Below, one piece after another: positions 43,572 through 53,500 of a stretch of 64,000 nucleotides of DNA. The notes beneath the pieces were generated by a model. It was not told the DNA's origin. It ran no database searches and saw nothing but the letters and a program-made list of their open reading frames with translations. Every line of letters starts with the position of its first letter. Position 1 is the first letter of the stretch. Made by a program: the position numbers and the translations under genes. This DNA comes from Prochlorococcus sp. AG-347-L17 (GTDB taxonomy: Bacteria > Cyanobacteriota > Cyanobacteriia > PCC-6307 > Cyanobiaceae): NCBI GenBank assembly GCA_003278925.1, contig QCCN01000005.1:1-64000 (forward strand). The letters run 5' to 3'.

Positions 43572-45137
43572 TCAAGATATTTGTCTCGTTTTTATATTTC
43601 TCATTAATTTTGTCAGTTCATCACCTATAGCAGAAGCATTTGACCCACTTTTGCACTTTGATGCAGCAAATGAATGCAAAAGTACATATTTAGCAAAAAA
43701 ATCTGTTGATATATTTCTACATAAGGTTAAATCAATCGCAGAACTACCAGCTACAAAACCAGATAAAAGATCACCCAATCCAGCTCGAGCCGTCTGAGAA
43801 TCGGTTCCAAAAAGTTGCCATACTTTTTTATCATCAGCAACTATACTGTTAGCTCCTTTTAACAAAATACTGATATTGAATTCTTTTGCCGCATCACGAG
43901 CAAGTCCAACATTAGTCTTAGATTTTATATTAGGAAATAATCTTTCAAATTCTTTGCTATGCGGTGTAATCCATGTCTTAAACTTTCTCTCTAAAAAGAA
44001 ATTTGCCCCCAACTTAGATTCCGAAATTCTATTAAGTGCATCTGCATCTAAGATCAATAATCCTTCAAAAGCCATAAGATAGTCTTTTGATTTTTGCCAA
44101 TCATCATTATCAATTCCTATTCCTGGACCGACAGCTAATGAATCAAACACACTTAAATCAATATTCTTTAATGCACTAAATAAAGATGCATTTCCATTTT
44201 GGTTAGATTGCATAGTTTCTTTTAAAACTATTTCTGGGGCAACTTGCCAAATAGATTCAGCTACTATCCCAGGAAGGACCGCAGAGATAAATCCTGCTCC
44301 ACTTGATATGGCCCCTTTTAATGCCAAGTATGCAGCACCAGGATATTTTTCACTTCCGACTATTAGTAATGTTCTACCTCTTTGATATTTGTTGGAATTT
44401 TTTGGTAAAGAAGGTAAATCAATATTTTTTATATCTTTGTAAGTAACCTTAAAAATCTTTTTATCAATTTTGGACAGCTTACTTATAGGCATCCCAACAT
44501 CTATATGGTGCAATTCTCCAATAAAAGTTAAAGCAGAATCTTGGGTCAAACCAATCTTATGAAGACCAATGGCCAAGGTATAATCTGCCTTTACTGCGTC
44601 ATCTAAAAAAGGCTCTCCTTTATCAGGACATAACCCTGTTGGAATATCAATACTTATTACCTTTCCAGATTTTTTATGAAATTTTTGATTAAACAGTTTA
44701 ATTAATTTATCATCAACTTTTCTTGTTTGATTATTACCAAAAACTGCATCAATCCAAAGCTCTTTCCCATTTGCATCAGGAGGCTCTACTAATTTTGTGA
44801 CCCCAATAGATGTAAGATAATTAAGATGGTTATTTGTTAATGTTTTTTTTATCGGGAATGGACACCATACCTGAACATAAAAACCTTTCAAAAAAAGCTC
44901 TCTAGCTATTACAGCACCGTCCCCGCCATTATGCCCAGGACCTATAAAAACAGTTATTCCATTCTTAAGAAGACGTTTCTTTTTTAAGAGCCAACTACTA
45001 ATTTGGATACCAGCTTTTTCCATCAATGCTTCTTGTGGCATTCCATCAGAAAACATTTCTTTCTCTAATATCAACATTTGCTTTGAATCAACAATTAAAT
45101 TTTTAGAGTCAATTGTTGGCCATACATTTTCGTTCAT
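43572..45137 (-). CDS. nnr: Bifunctional NAD(P)HX epimerase/dehydratase
   Basis: The product has 521 residues with two domains. The N-terminal YjeF epimerase has GPGHNGGDGAVIARELF near residue 67 and SIDIPTGL. The C-terminal carbohydrate-kinase-like dehydratase has GRTLLIVGSEKYPGAAYLA, LAVGPGIG, LILDADALN, ITPHSKEF and the catalytic GLGDLLSG. It repairs hydrated NADH/NADPH. The start at 45137 is divergent from mnmA by 46 bases. Confidence 0.94.
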   Translation of the reverse strand: MNENVWPTIDSKNLIVDSKQMLILEKEMFSDGMPQEALMEKAGIQISSWLLKKKRLLKNGITVFIGPGHNGGDGAVIARELFLKGFYVQVWCPFPIKKTLTNNHLNYLTSIGVTKLVEPPDANGKELWIDAVFGNNQTRKVDDKLIKLFNQKFHKKSGKVISIDIPTGLCPDKGEPFLDDAVKADYTLAIGLHKIGLTQDSALTFIGELHHIDVGMPISKLSKIDKKIFKVTYKDIKNIDLPSLPKNSNKYQRGRTLLIVGSEKYPGAAYLALKGAISSGAGFISAVLPGIVAESIWQVAPEIVLKETMQSNQNGNASLFSALKNIDLSVFDSLAVGPGIGIDNDDWQKSKDYLMAFEGLLILDADALNRISESKLGANFFLERKFKTWITPHSKEFERLFPNIKSKTNVGLARDAAKEFNISILLKGANSIVADDKKVWQLFGTDSQTARAGLGDLLSGFVAGSSAIDLTLCRNISTDFFAKYVLLHSFAASKCKSGSNASAIGDELTKLMRNIKTRQIS

Positions 45138-45183
45138 AATGAGTACAAAGCAATTTAAGAACTGTTTAAAAATTTAAACTTCC

Positions 45184-46341
45184 ATGTTAAAAACACAAAA
45201 GGATAAAAAATTAGAGAACTTTTTTTCTTCTAATAATAAAACTAAAAAGAAGAAAAATATTATTGTAGGTCTTTCTGGTGGCGTAGATAGTTCCCTTTCA
45301 GCTGCTCTTCTTGTAGAAAAAGGCTGGAATGTTGAGGGACTAACTCTTTGGCTAATGAAAGGACAAGGCTCCTGTTGTTCTGAAGGATTAGTAGATGCTG
45401 CTGGCCTTTGTGAAGATTTAGGAATTAATCATAAAATAATAGACTCAAGAGAAATTTTCGAAAGAGAGGTAATTAAAAAAACTACTGACAGCTATGAGAA
45501 AGGATTCACTCCACTTCCATGTTCGATGTGCAACAAGAATGTGAAGTTTGAAGAGATGCTTAATTACGCAATAAGCAAAAAAGACTTTACTCATATTGCC
45601 ACCGGACATTACGCAAGGATAAAAAAATCATCTTATGTTGAAAAACCTGATTGCAAGAGCTTTGTATTTAAAGACTTCCTTCTTCTCAGAGGTGCTGACG
45701 AAAACAAAGACCAAAGTTATTTTCTTTATTCTCTTTCTCAAGAAGTACTCAGCAGATTAGAATTTCCCCTTGGTGAAATGAAAAAAGAACAAACAAGAAG
45801 GGAAGCCCTCAGATTAGGCCTTAGAACTGCTCAAAAACCAGAAAGTCAAGATTTATGTTTAGTTGAGCATTATGGATCAATGCAGAGATTTATTGACAAA
45901 CACATAGAACCCAAAGAAGGAGAAATTGTGCATGTTAATGGGAAAGTCCTTGGGATGCACAATGGTATTCAGCACTTTACAGTAGGCCAAAGAAAAGGTT
46001 TAGGCATCGCTTGGCCTGAACCATTATATGTAAAAAGTTTAGACAGGGATAAAAACATAGTTTATGTAGCAGATAAAAGTGATCTTTTTAATAGAGAAGC
46101 AATAATTAGAAAGGTTAACTGGGTTTCAATCGAAGAACCTAAACAAGAGATAGAAGTAGAAGCACAAATAAGATATAGAAGTCATCCAGTTAGAGGAACT
46201 TTAATACCTTTGAAAAATTTAGATCATCCAACTACAACATTTAAATTAATTTTTGAAGAAAGTCAAAGTTCGGTAACACCCGGACAAGCTGCAGTTTTTT
46301 ATAAAGGAGAAATTTTATTAGGCGGCGGATTAATTAATTAA
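45184..46341 (+). CDS. mnmA: tRNA-specific 2-thiouridylase MnmA
   Basis: The product has 385 residues. The PP-loop [15 protein letters not shown] lies at about 29-43. [11 protein letters not shown] carries the first catalytic Cys, and SQDLCLV the second. MnmA places sulfur on C2 of wobble uridine 34 in tRNA-Glu, -Gln and -Lys. The N-terminus has a short Lys-rich extension. Its end overlaps the convergent lnt gene by 8 bases. Confidence 0.95.
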   Translation: MLKTQKDKKLENFFSSNNKTKKKKNIIVGLSGGVDSSLSAALLVEKGWNVEGLTLWLMKGQGSCCSEGLVDAAGLCEDLGINHKIIDSREIFEREVIKKTTDSYEKGFTPLPCSMCNKNVKFEEMLNYAISKKDFTHIATGHYARIKKSSYVEKPDCKSFVFKDFLLLRGADENKDQSYFLYSLSQEVLSRLEFPLGEMKKEQTRREALRLGLRTAQKPESQDLCLVEHYGSMQRFIDKHIEPKEGEIVHVNGKVLGMHNGIQHFTVGQRKGLGIAWPEPLYVKSLDRDKNIVYVADKSDLFNREAIIRKVNWVSIEEPKQEIEVEAQIRYRSHPVRGTLIPLKNLDHPTTTFKLIFEESQSSVTPGQAAVFYKGEILLGGGLIN

Positions 46342-47821
46342 TTTTCAAAAAGAAATTTAATCCCATAAAAAATATAAACAATAACAAAATAGGTTTATCT
46401 CCAAATTTTGTATAGAAGGTCTTTTCGGATGAAAAATTAGGGAAAACTACTTTATTTTGCTCCACATTTAAATCTAGAATTTGAATTATTTTTCCATCAT
46501 CTTGAACCAAGCCCGAAGGGCCGGTATTTGATACTAGTAAATTATTTTTCTTATTTTCAATACTTCTTAATCTAGCCAAAGATAGGAATTGATTATAAAG
46601 CTTAGCTGGATATGGATCTAAATTTGCTGCAGTTATTATTAGTTTTGCGCCGCTATTAATAGCCTTTCTTATTTCTAGTCCATCACTAATTTCGTAACAT
46701 ATAGCTACTGCTAATGGGGGTGTAAATTTAGGATCAAAATATCTTGAATCAGAGCCTGGTTTAATTCCTCCTACTGCAGATAATCCTCTTGAAAAACCAT
46801 CTAGAAATCTAGGTATTTTTTCACCTATTGGTACAAGTCTATTTTTATCTATAAATGAGGTAAAAGATTTATCTCCAATTTGAAATCCGAGCAAAGAACT
46901 TCTTAACTCATTATTTGAATTCCTGAAACCTCCTGATAAGGTATTAACCTTAATGCCTTTAGAAAAATAAAAATTATTAGATAGAGTTCCTTCAGGAGCA
47001 ACAAGAAGTTTCGCTTTGTTTGATAAAGCATATTTTTGAGCGATAGATAGTTTTTCTTCAATCAATTCATCATTTATTTTTAATTTTTCTCTAGTTGGTA
47101 TATTAGTTTGCCAAATAGCTACTGGATATTCATAATTTCTTTTAATTGGCGTTGTTAAACCTCCAATTAAATGTAAGAAAATAAAAACCAAAAGTCCTAA
47201 AAGAAATATTTTTTTAAAGTAAAGTTTTCTTTCCCATCTTCCTTGAATATAAAAAATCCAAAATCCAATCAATACTTGTAATACGGATAAACCACTTGCA
47301 CCAATCCATCTTGCTAAACCAGCAAGATAAATATCACCTGGGATAAGACTCTCTCCTAAACCTATCCAAAAAAAAGGTGTTTGAGAAAGTATCAATTCAC
47401 CAACACCCCAAGTCAAAGATAAAAAAAATACTTTTACTATTAAAGATAATATTTTCATTTTGAAAACATCCTCTTTCCAGAGAATAATTTCAACTAATAA
47501 TCCCCATAAATAAACTAATATCCCACCCCAAAAAGCGCAAAATAATAAAATTAAAATGGCAACAATTAAACTTGCAAGCCATGAAAAACCAAGCCATGTC
47601 AATGGATGAAGATCATAAAGCCAAGAATGACTTATCAAGATAAAGAAAAAACCCCAATAAAAATTTGCTATTCTCCTTTCACTTCCCTTCCATAAAATAA
47701 ATAATGATATCGGCATAAAAATCAGCCAAAAATGAGTTGAAACTGAAATTCCTCCTAAAATCCCTCCTAAACAAGGGTAAAAATATTGTCTTAGACTTTT
47801 AATTTGAGTTGGGATTAACAA
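46334..47821 (-). CDS. lnt: Apolipoprotein N-acyltransferase
   Basis: The protein has 495 residues. The N-terminal half is a bundle of six or so membrane helices, and the C-terminal half is a nitrilase-like domain. The Glu-Lys-Cys catalytic residues can be placed in [21 protein letters not shown] and AICYEISDG, and SNTGPSGLV follows. It adds the third acyl chain to lipoproteins at the plasma membrane. The start is TTG at 47821. It converges on mnmA with an 8-base overlap and diverges from the FKBP gene by 86 bases. Confidence 0.92.
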   Translation of the reverse strand: MLIPTQIKSLRQYFYPCLGGILGGISVSTHFWLIFMPISLFILWKGSERRIANFYWGFFFILISHSWLYDLHPLTWLGFSWLASLIVAILILLFCAFWGGILVYLWGLLVEIILWKEDVFKMKILSLIVKVFFLSLTWGVGELILSQTPFFWIGLGESLIPGDIYLAGLARWIGASGLSVLQVLIGFWIFYIQGRWERKLYFKKIFLLGLLVFIFLHLIGGLTTPIKRNYEYPVAIWQTNIPTREKLKINDELIEEKLSIAQKYALSNKAKLLVAPEGTLSNNFYFSKGIKVNTLSGGFRNSNNELRSSLLGFQIGDKSFTSFIDKNRLVPIGEKIPRFLDGFSRGLSAVGGIKPGSDSRYFDPKFTPPLAVAICYEISDGLEIRKAINSGAKLIITAANLDPYPAKLYNQFLSLARLRSIENKKNNLLVSNTGPSGLVQDDGKIIQILDLNVEQNKVVFPNFSSEKTFYTKFGDKPILLLFIFFMGLNFFLKIN

Positions 47822-47907
47822 TCTAAAATTACGAAATTAAATTTATAATCACCCATTTATTGTACCTTCATTCTGTAAACTAAGTTTTAGTAACTTTCAA
47901 AATTTAA

Positions 47908-48480
47908 GTGAAAGAAGTCTTTATTAGTTTTGCAGTTTTTGTTTTTTGTGTTTCATTAACTCTTTTCAGTCAATTTAATTCACCACAAGTTGTTAATGCT
48001 GCTGAATCAGAAACTCAGTCAGTTCAAAGAACACCTGTTGCAAAATCATCAAATGTCTCAAATAATAATTTATTTGAATTAGACCCTTCAGATCCAAATC
48101 CTATACTTTTCGCTATGGCAGAAGAAACACCATCAGACAACAATTCAAGGACTACAGAAAGTGGTCTAATTATTACAGATATCGTAAACGGTGAAGGAGA
48201 TGAAGCTAGTTCTGGGCAAAAAGTTACTGTAAATTATACAGGAACTCTAGAAGACGGGACACAATTTGATACCAGTATCGGCAGAGCTCCATTCAGCTTT
48301 CCCTTGGGTGCTGGACGAGTAATAAAAGGTTGGGACGAAGGTGTAGCAGGCATGAAAGTTGGAGGCAAAAGAAAATTGACAATACCTCCCGAACTTGGAT
48401 ACGGATCAAATGGAGCTGGGAATGTAATACCTGCTAATGCGACTTTAATATTTGAAATTGAATTATTAAAAGTCAATTAA
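47908..48480 (+). CDS. FKBP-type peptidyl-prolyl cis-trans isomerase, secreted
   Basis: The product has 190 residues and starts at GTG. Residues 4-30 form a signal peptide ending near VVNAA, so it acts in the periplasm or lumen. The FKBP domain occupies the last 100 residues (KVTVNYTGTLEDGTQFDTS, FPLGAGRVIKGWDEGVAGMKVGGKRKLTIPPELGYG, VIPANATLIFEIELL). It speeds prolyl isomerisation during folding. A 65-residue low-complexity linker separates signal and domain. Confidence 0.93.
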   Translation: MKEVFISFAVFVFCVSLTLFSQFNSPQVVNAAESETQSVQRTPVAKSSNVSNNNLFELDPSDPNPILFAMAEETPSDNNSRTTESGLIITDIVNGEGDEASSGQKVTVNYTGTLEDGTQFDTSIGRAPFSFPLGAGRVIKGWDEGVAGMKVGGKRKLTIPPELGYGSNGAGNVIPANATLIFEIELLKVN

Positions 48481-48558
48481 ATTAAGTAAGAAAAATATTT
48501 AAGACTTTTCAATTTAGTTAATCTCCAAGTAATATATATACAACACCTAAAATTTGAA

Positions 48559-49032
48559 ATGTTAAGTAAATTCATCAATTCTTTTCTAAATAAAAAATCC
48601 CCAATGACAGTCCATGCTCACTGCGATGGTCCTTGTGGTGTTTACGACCCAGCATCTACGAGAGTTGCAGCTGAAGCAGTTTTATCAATGACAAAAAAAC
48701 TTATTGCATTAGAAGCTCCTTCTAGCACTGATTCAACTGAGTGGGCTGCATACAGCAATACATTTTCTAGATATGTTGCAGTTAAAGAAGAGCAAGCAAA
48801 AGAAACAAAGAAAGAGATTCTAATTTTGTGGACAGATTACTTTAAACCAGTTCACTTAGAAACTTATCCAGACTTACATGAAACCATTTGGAAGGCGGCC
48901 AAATTATGCAGTGCATGCAAAGTTAATATTGACTTAGCCCAAGCTGAAGAACTCATGAGTTATGTAGAAAAAATTCATAATATTTTCTGGGCTTCAAAAG
49001 GAAGATCAGACGCTTTTGTAAAAGCTAGTTAA
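48559..49032 (+). CDS. sodN: Nickel superoxide dismutase precursor
   Basis: The protein has 157 residues. A 20-residue propeptide precedes the nickel hook HCDGPCGVY, whose first residue (His21) becomes the mature N-terminus. Both hook cysteines are present. The rest is the four-helix bundle (ESMKLI-like LSMTKKLIALEAP, ETIWKAAKLCSACKVNID). It removes superoxide without iron, which is an advantage in iron-poor ocean water. The maturation peptidase gene follows at once and a nickel permease-like gene converges on it. Confidence 0.97.
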   Translation: MLSKFINSFLNKKSPMTVHAHCDGPCGVYDPASTRVAAEAVLSMTKKLIALEAPSSTDSTEWAAYSNTFSRYVAVKEEQAKETKKEILILWTDYFKPVHLETYPDLHETIWKAAKLCSACKVNIDLAQAEELMSYVEKIHNIFWASKGRSDAFVKAS

Positions 49033-49040
49033 TCAGAGTT

Positions 49041-49394
49041 ATTTTCAAAAGTTTTTTTGATTTTATTTTATTTTTTTTAGGTTTAAGAAAAACAGCGATT
49101 ATTAGTGGTGAATCGATGTCTCCTTACCTAAAGGAAGGTGATATTATATTTTTTAAAAAATATAAAAAGGATAAATCAATACTTAAAAATCGACAAATAG
49201 TTATTTTTAATCATCCAATTAAAAATAAACACCTTATAAAAAGGATAAATTCAGTAAATCAAAATAACGTTGAGGTTATTGGAGACAATGTTGAATTTAG
49301 CGAAGATAGTAATAAATTTGGATTAATCAATAACGAAAAAATAATTGGGATTGTCACTTCTAAATTAACTATTCCTAAATTAAAAATTTTTTAA
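49041..49394 (+). CDS. sodX: Nickel-type SOD maturation peptidase SodX, start codon uncertain
   Basis: This is an S26 signal-peptidase-like protein that removes the SodN propeptide. The catalytic serine lies in SGESMSP, encoded at 49104-49124, and the general-base Lys lies in LIKRINSV. The only ATG of the frame (49116) is inside this motif and would leave out the serine. The frame continues upstream to a stop at 49026-49028, reading IFKSFFDFIF, then ILFFLGLRKTAII, which looks like the usual N-terminal membrane anchor. No ATG, GTG or TTG is in frame there, so ATT at 49041 is the likeliest start. Alternatively, the start codon has been lost in this sequence. Confidence 0.75.
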   Translation: MFKSFFDFILFFLGLRKTAIISGESMSPYLKEGDIIFFKKYKKDKSILKNRQIVIFNHPIKNKHLIKRINSVNQNNVEVIGDNVEFSEDSNKFGLINNEKIIGIVTSKLTIPKLKIF

Positions 49395-50062
49395 TTCAAA
49401 AAAACAGAAGCACTTCTTTGAATCCAAAATAATCCCAAAGAAAAGGAAAGCCCACCTGCTACAGCTATTAATCTTTTAATAAATTTTTGACTTGCTTGAA
49501 AGGTAGTAAAAGATATTAAACAAGTAAAAAGATTCATACTTATAAGTGAACCAATCAAATATGAAATCAAATATAAGCAAGCGCTTGTTAAAGGTAGTGC
49601 TAAAGCAGGAAGAACTGCAAGAAAATGTGAACCTCCAGCTATACCGTGAAGCAAGCCTAAACCAGTCAAAGCGTGTGAGTGCTTATTATTATTTTTCTGT
49701 TCCTTAACATGAAAGTGAAAGTGACGATGGGCAATTCCATTCTCATGCTTATGGGAATGCGAGTGGATACTTAATTGAAAAGAATTTTTTATAGCAAATA
49801 CTCCAACAACTAGAAGAGAAATTCCAACTAGGAATTCGGCAATACTAGAAAATTTGTTTAATGGAGTAACATCCTTAATAAAAATCGCTAGAAAAGCTAA
49901 CAAGAGGACTCCTGAAGAATGTCCCAAGCCCCATGAGAAACTATTTTTTAGAGCTTTTTGGGGATTATTAATTGCTGCTGGTGCCATTGCAATTAAATGA
50001 TCAGCTCCACTAACAACATGCACAAATCCAGCAACTATACCTGTTAAAATTACAGCCTGCAT
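49391..50062 (-). CDS. Nickel/cobalt permease-like membrane protein (UreH/NicO type)
   Basis: The product has 223 residues and about six hydrophobic segments. Motifs of this transporter group are present: HVVSGADHLIAM near residue 15, GLGHSSGVLLL near 45, and GLLHGIAGGSHFLAVLP near 137. A His-rich loop with HSHSHKH and HRHFHFHV lies in the middle, suited to binding a metal such as nickel. It ends 4 bases inside sodX, and sodN is upstream of that, so supply of nickel to SodN is the natural reading. The specificity is inferred; the family also includes UreH-like proteins. Confidence 0.8.
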   Translation of the reverse strand: MQAVILTGIVAGFVHVVSGADHLIAMAPAAINNPQKALKNSFSWGLGHSSGVLLLAFLAIFIKDVTPLNKFSSIAEFLVGISLLVVGVFAIKNSFQLSIHSHSHKHENGIAHRHFHFHVKEQKNNNKHSHALTGLGLLHGIAGGSHFLAVLPALALPLTSACLYLISYLIGSLISMNLFTCLISFTTFQASQKFIKRLIAVAGGLSFSLGLFWIQRSASVFLN

Positions 50063-50117
50063 ATATATTTAGTACAACTTGGTTTATTCAATTTTATAGC
50101 ACGATTTGAAGTCAATA

Positions 50118-51005
50118 TTAAATTGAGTCAAATAATTTCTTGAAAGATTGTTCAATATCACTTTCTCTCATAAAAGTTTCACCAATTAAAACTCCCTTGA
50201 TTCCAACAGATCTAAGAGATTCTAAATCTTCGGCACAATTAATTCCGGATTCGCTAATGGGAAGAATATTTTGTTTTAAAAAAATATCAGCATATTTATG
50301 CATCAATTCTATTGATGTTTTTAAATCCGTTTTAAAAGTCTTTAAGTCCCTATTATTTATTCCAATCAAATTAAAAGATTTTAACTTTAGAATCCTTTCT
50401 AATTCATTATCGTTATGGACTTCAACAAGAACACTCATCTTTAAATTATCAGCTATTTTCTTTAAATAAATTAAATCGTCATCACTTAAAATCGCAGCGA
50501 TTAATAATATTGCATCAGCACCAGATACCCTTGCTTTATAAATCTGATAAGCAGATATAATAAAATCTTTGCAGAGTAGAGGGAGATTAGTTGATTTCCT
50601 TACAATTTCGAGTATTTCATAACTACCTTGAAAAAACCTTTTATCGGTGAGTACTGAGATACATGATGCACCTAATCCTTCATAACAAATTGCTATGTCT
50701 TCAGGGTTAAAATCTTTTCTAATAACTCCTTTACTCGGACTAGCTTTTTTTATTTCAGCAATCACTCCTGGTTTTATTTTTGACTCCAAAATATTTTTAT
50801 AAAAATCTTTGGGAGCAGGAAGGTTTTCAATCTTTTTTATTAGATCTTCTAGAGAAAAGATTTTTTTAAAATTCTTAATTTCAATATCCTTATGCCATAC
50901 AATTTCTTCAAGAATATTTTTTGCTTGTGCTTCCCTATGAGGTACAGCATATTCTAAATTTTCTACCCTAACTGTTGGATTCGGTGGCCTTCGTCTTATC
51001 TCCAT
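50118..51005 (-). CDS. trpC: Indole-3-glycerol phosphate synthase
   Basis: The product has 295 residues. The barrel shows [16 protein letters not shown] (active-site Lys), [56 protein letters not shown], and SESGI. A 40-residue N-terminal extension ([19 protein letters not shown]) is usual in cyanobacteria. It closes the indole ring in tryptophan synthesis. It follows lpdA by 12 bases on the same strand. Confidence 0.95.
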   Translation of the reverse strand: MEIRRRPPNPTVRVENLEYAVPHREAQAKNILEEIVWHKDIEIKNFKKIFSLEDLIKKIENLPAPKDFYKNILESKIKPGVIAEIKKASPSKGVIRKDFNPEDIAICYEGLGASCISVLTDKRFFQGSYEILEIVRKSTNLPLLCKDFIISAYQIYKARVSGADAILLIAAILSDDDLIYLKKIADNLKMSVLVEVHNDNELERILKLKSFNLIGINNRDLKTFKTDLKTSIELMHKYADIFLKQNILPISESGINCAEDLESLRSVGIKGVLIGETFMRESDIEQSFKKLFDSI

Positions 51006-51017
51006 TAATTTTAAATA

Positions 51018-52457
51018 TTATTTTATTTGAGAAGCAGCTTGTTTATACGCGACCTCGACCACTTCACTAAGAGTGGGATGAGTATGAACTTCTTTAGATA
51101 ATTCAATTACATCTTGGTTCCTTGAAATAGCGTTCGAAATTTCTTGAATCAAATCAGCTGCATGTAACCCAAAAATATGAGCACCTAATACTTTCCCATT
51201 ATCTTTATTGAAAATCAACTTCAGAAGTCCATCACTCTCCAATTCAGCCAATGCTTTTGAATTAGCTTTAAAGAAGCTTTTAACAACTCCCAAAGTAAAG
51301 TTTTCTTTTGCAGATATCTCTTTAGCTTCAGCTTCAGAGAGACCAACTGAACTTATCTCAGGATGAGTAAAGGTTGCTGCAGGGATACTTTTATAATTAA
51401 TTTCGACATTACCACCGCAAATATTATCGACAGCAATAGTACCCTGCGCTGCAGCTGTATGGGCAAGCATGAGTTTTCCTGTTACATCTCCAACAGCCCA
51501 AATATTAGGTATTATTTCATCACCATTCTTTACTCTCATTTGATCATCTACAGGAATGAAACCTTTTACTGTTTCGATACCAACCGACTCAAGATTTAAG
51601 TTATTACTATTAGGACTTCTGCCAGTTGCGACTAGTACAGCGTCAACTTGTAAAGTTTCTACAACTTCCTTAGATTTTGCATCAGTCAGTTCTATTTTTA
51701 CAGGGCAACCAGGTGTTATTTTTGTCGCAAAGACATTTGATTTTGTGTCTATATCTCTTGCTTGAATAAGACTCTTTTTAGCAATTTTTGTGATGTCTGG
51801 ATCAAATGTTGGCATAATATTTTCTAAAGCCTCGATCATGGTAACTTCACAACCAAGCGCGGTATAAACATCAGCAAATTCTAGACCTATATATCCGCTT
51901 CCGATAATTGCTATCCATCTTGGAAGCCACTCAAGTTTAACGGCATCATCACTAGTAAATACAGTCCTTTTATCCACAGTTATTCCAAGGGGCACAAAAG
52001 GAGAAGAGCCTGTTGCTATAACAATATTCTTACATGTGAAAATTTTATCAATTCCGTTTTTATCTCTCACACCTACTTTTTGATTTCCTTCAATTCTGCC
52101 AATGCCCAAAATAATTTCAACTCCACTTCTTTTGAGAGTTTTTGTTAAATTTTCTCTAACATTTAAAACTAAATTATTTGCGTGATCTGCAATTTTTGAT
52201 CTCTCGAACCTTACTGGTGAAGCATGTATACCAAATTTAGCTAAATGTTCATAATCAGCTATTTCTCTGACTTTTCCACTTGCAGCCAAAAGAGCTTTAG
52301 ATGGAACACAACCCTTATTTACACAAGTACCTCCCATATCAGAAGATTCAACAATTGCGACTTTCAGTCCCTTACCAGCAGCATGCTTAGCGGCATCAAA
52401 ACCTCCATATCCTGCTCCTATTACGATTAAATCAAAATCAAAATTTGAATCAGTCAC
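51018..52457 (-). CDS. lpdA: Dihydrolipoyl dehydrogenase
   Basis: The product has 479 residues. The FAD motif GAGYGGFDAAKHAA begins near residue 13, the redox-active disulfide is in GGTCVNKGCVPSKALL (43-58), the NAD motif is GSGYIGLEFADVY, and the C-terminal HTHPTLSEV holds the catalytic His. It is the E3 subunit of pyruvate dehydrogenase (E1 alpha lies at 41415) and serves glycine cleavage too. trpC follows after 12 bases and the trmH gene precedes it by 11. Confidence 0.96.
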   Translation of the reverse strand: MTDSNFDFDLIVIGAGYGGFDAAKHAAGKGLKVAIVESSDMGGTCVNKGCVPSKALLAASGKVREIADYEHLAKFGIHASPVRFERSKIADHANNLVLNVRENLTKTLKRSGVEIILGIGRIEGNQKVGVRDKNGIDKIFTCKNIVIATGSSPFVPLGITVDKRTVFTSDDAVKLEWLPRWIAIIGSGYIGLEFADVYTALGCEVTMIEALENIMPTFDPDITKIAKKSLIQARDIDTKSNVFATKITPGCPVKIELTDAKSKEVVETLQVDAVLVATGRSPNSNNLNLESVGIETVKGFIPVDDQMRVKNGDEIIPNIWAVGDVTGKLMLAHTAAAQGTIAVDNICGGNVEINYKSIPAATFTHPEISSVGLSEAEAKEISAKENFTLGVVKSFFKANSKALAELESDGLLKLIFNKDNGKVLGAHIFGLHAADLIQEISNAISRNQDVIELSKEVHTHPTLSEVVEVAYKQAASQIK

Positions 52458-52468
52458 TTTTTATTTAT

Positions 52469-53317
52469 TTATTTAGAGGTGTATGCGACTCTTTTTCGTT
52501 CTAGTAATAAAGGAACTGCAACACAAGCCACATTTAATGATTCTACAATCTCGCTATGCGGAATTGTAATTGTTTCATTAAAAGCTTCTTGAATTTTTTT
52601 ATGAATACCTTGGCCTTCATTACCCAAAATTAATGCTGTACGTCTAGACCAATCAACTTCCCAGTAGGGTTTTGAAGGTTTTTTTGAACTCTCATTATGG
52701 CTACTAGTAGAGAAAATCTTAAATCCTACATTTGATAATTCAGACAAAGACTTAAGTAAAGAATTTAATATTTCTTCTTCAATGCCATCAAATCTTAAAA
52801 ATGGCAGATGAAAAACTGCACCTGAAGATGATCTTAATACCTTTTGACCTAGTGGGTGCGCACCTCCAGCTAAAAAAATTGCATTAACACCCGCAGCTAA
52901 AGCGGTTCTAAATAGATTACCCATATTCCCAGGATCTTGAATTCTGTCGAGAACAAGAACAAAATCATCTTTTCTATTAAATTGATAATTAGGTATTGAT
53001 GAAATCTCTACTAAAGCCGCTATCCCATCTGGATTAATTGTTGAAATCGCAGATGCCAAGACTTCCTCTGAGACAATATTTATTAATGACTTATCAAATT
53101 TTTTGCTTAGATTTTGATTCTTTCTTAGCCATTTTTCGGTAACTAAAATCTTAGAGGGATTTTTTCCAGACTTCAGCAATTCTTCAATGAGATGTGTACC
53201 CTCTATGCAAAAAAAATCTTGATCTTTTGGAGATGATCCTCTTTTAAATGATCTAAATCTTTTAACTAGATTATTGTTTTTACTAGTTATTTTTAAAAAA
53301 GTATTTTCTATGAGTAT
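52469..53317 (-). CDS. TrmH/SpoU-family RNA 2'-O-ribose methyltransferase, start codon uncertain
   Basis: The C-terminal SPOUT domain has LDRIQDPGNMGNLFRTALAAG, ALILGNEGQGIHKK and HSEIVESLNVACVAVPLLLERKR, so it is a TrmH-type methylase of 23S rRNA or tRNA. The first usual start codon in frame is TTG at 53179, but that falls inside the substrate-binding domain. Upstream, the frame still reads NNNLVKRFRSFKRGSS and FFCIEGTHLIEELL, which is family-like. The frame opens at 53344. No ATG, GTG or TTG occurs there, and ATA at 53317 (followed by LIENTFLK) is a probable site where a relative has ATG. Confidence 0.8.
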   Translation of the reverse strand: MLIENTFLKITSKNNNLVKRFRSFKRGSSPKDQDFFCIEGTHLIEELLKSGKNPSKILVTEKWLRKNQNLSKKFDKSLINIVSEEVLASAISTINPDGIAALVEISSIPNYQFNRKDDFVLVLDRIQDPGNMGNLFRTALAAGVNAIFLAGGAHPLGQKVLRSSSGAVFHLPFLRFDGIEEEILNSLLKSLSELSNVGFKIFSTSSHNESSKKPSKPYWEVDWSRRTALILGNEGQGIHKKIQEAFNETITIPHSEIVESLNVACVAVPLLLERKRVAYTSK

Positions 53318-53500
53318 TTTGAAAAATTTGTTATCAACTATATTTTAATTACATAAATATTTTGATCAATTATTTATTAAATTTTTATTTCCCAAGCAAG
53401 CAAAAAATACATTTTCACTTTTAATTAATATTCATGACGTTACATAGGGTGGACTTAATATTATTAGTTTGTCATGATGAATCTAATAAATTAAGTCTTA

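Noticed and set aside
49116-49394. sodX starting at ATG 49116
   Set aside because: It would remove the catalytic serine of SGESMSP and the membrane anchor. The upstream start was preferred.
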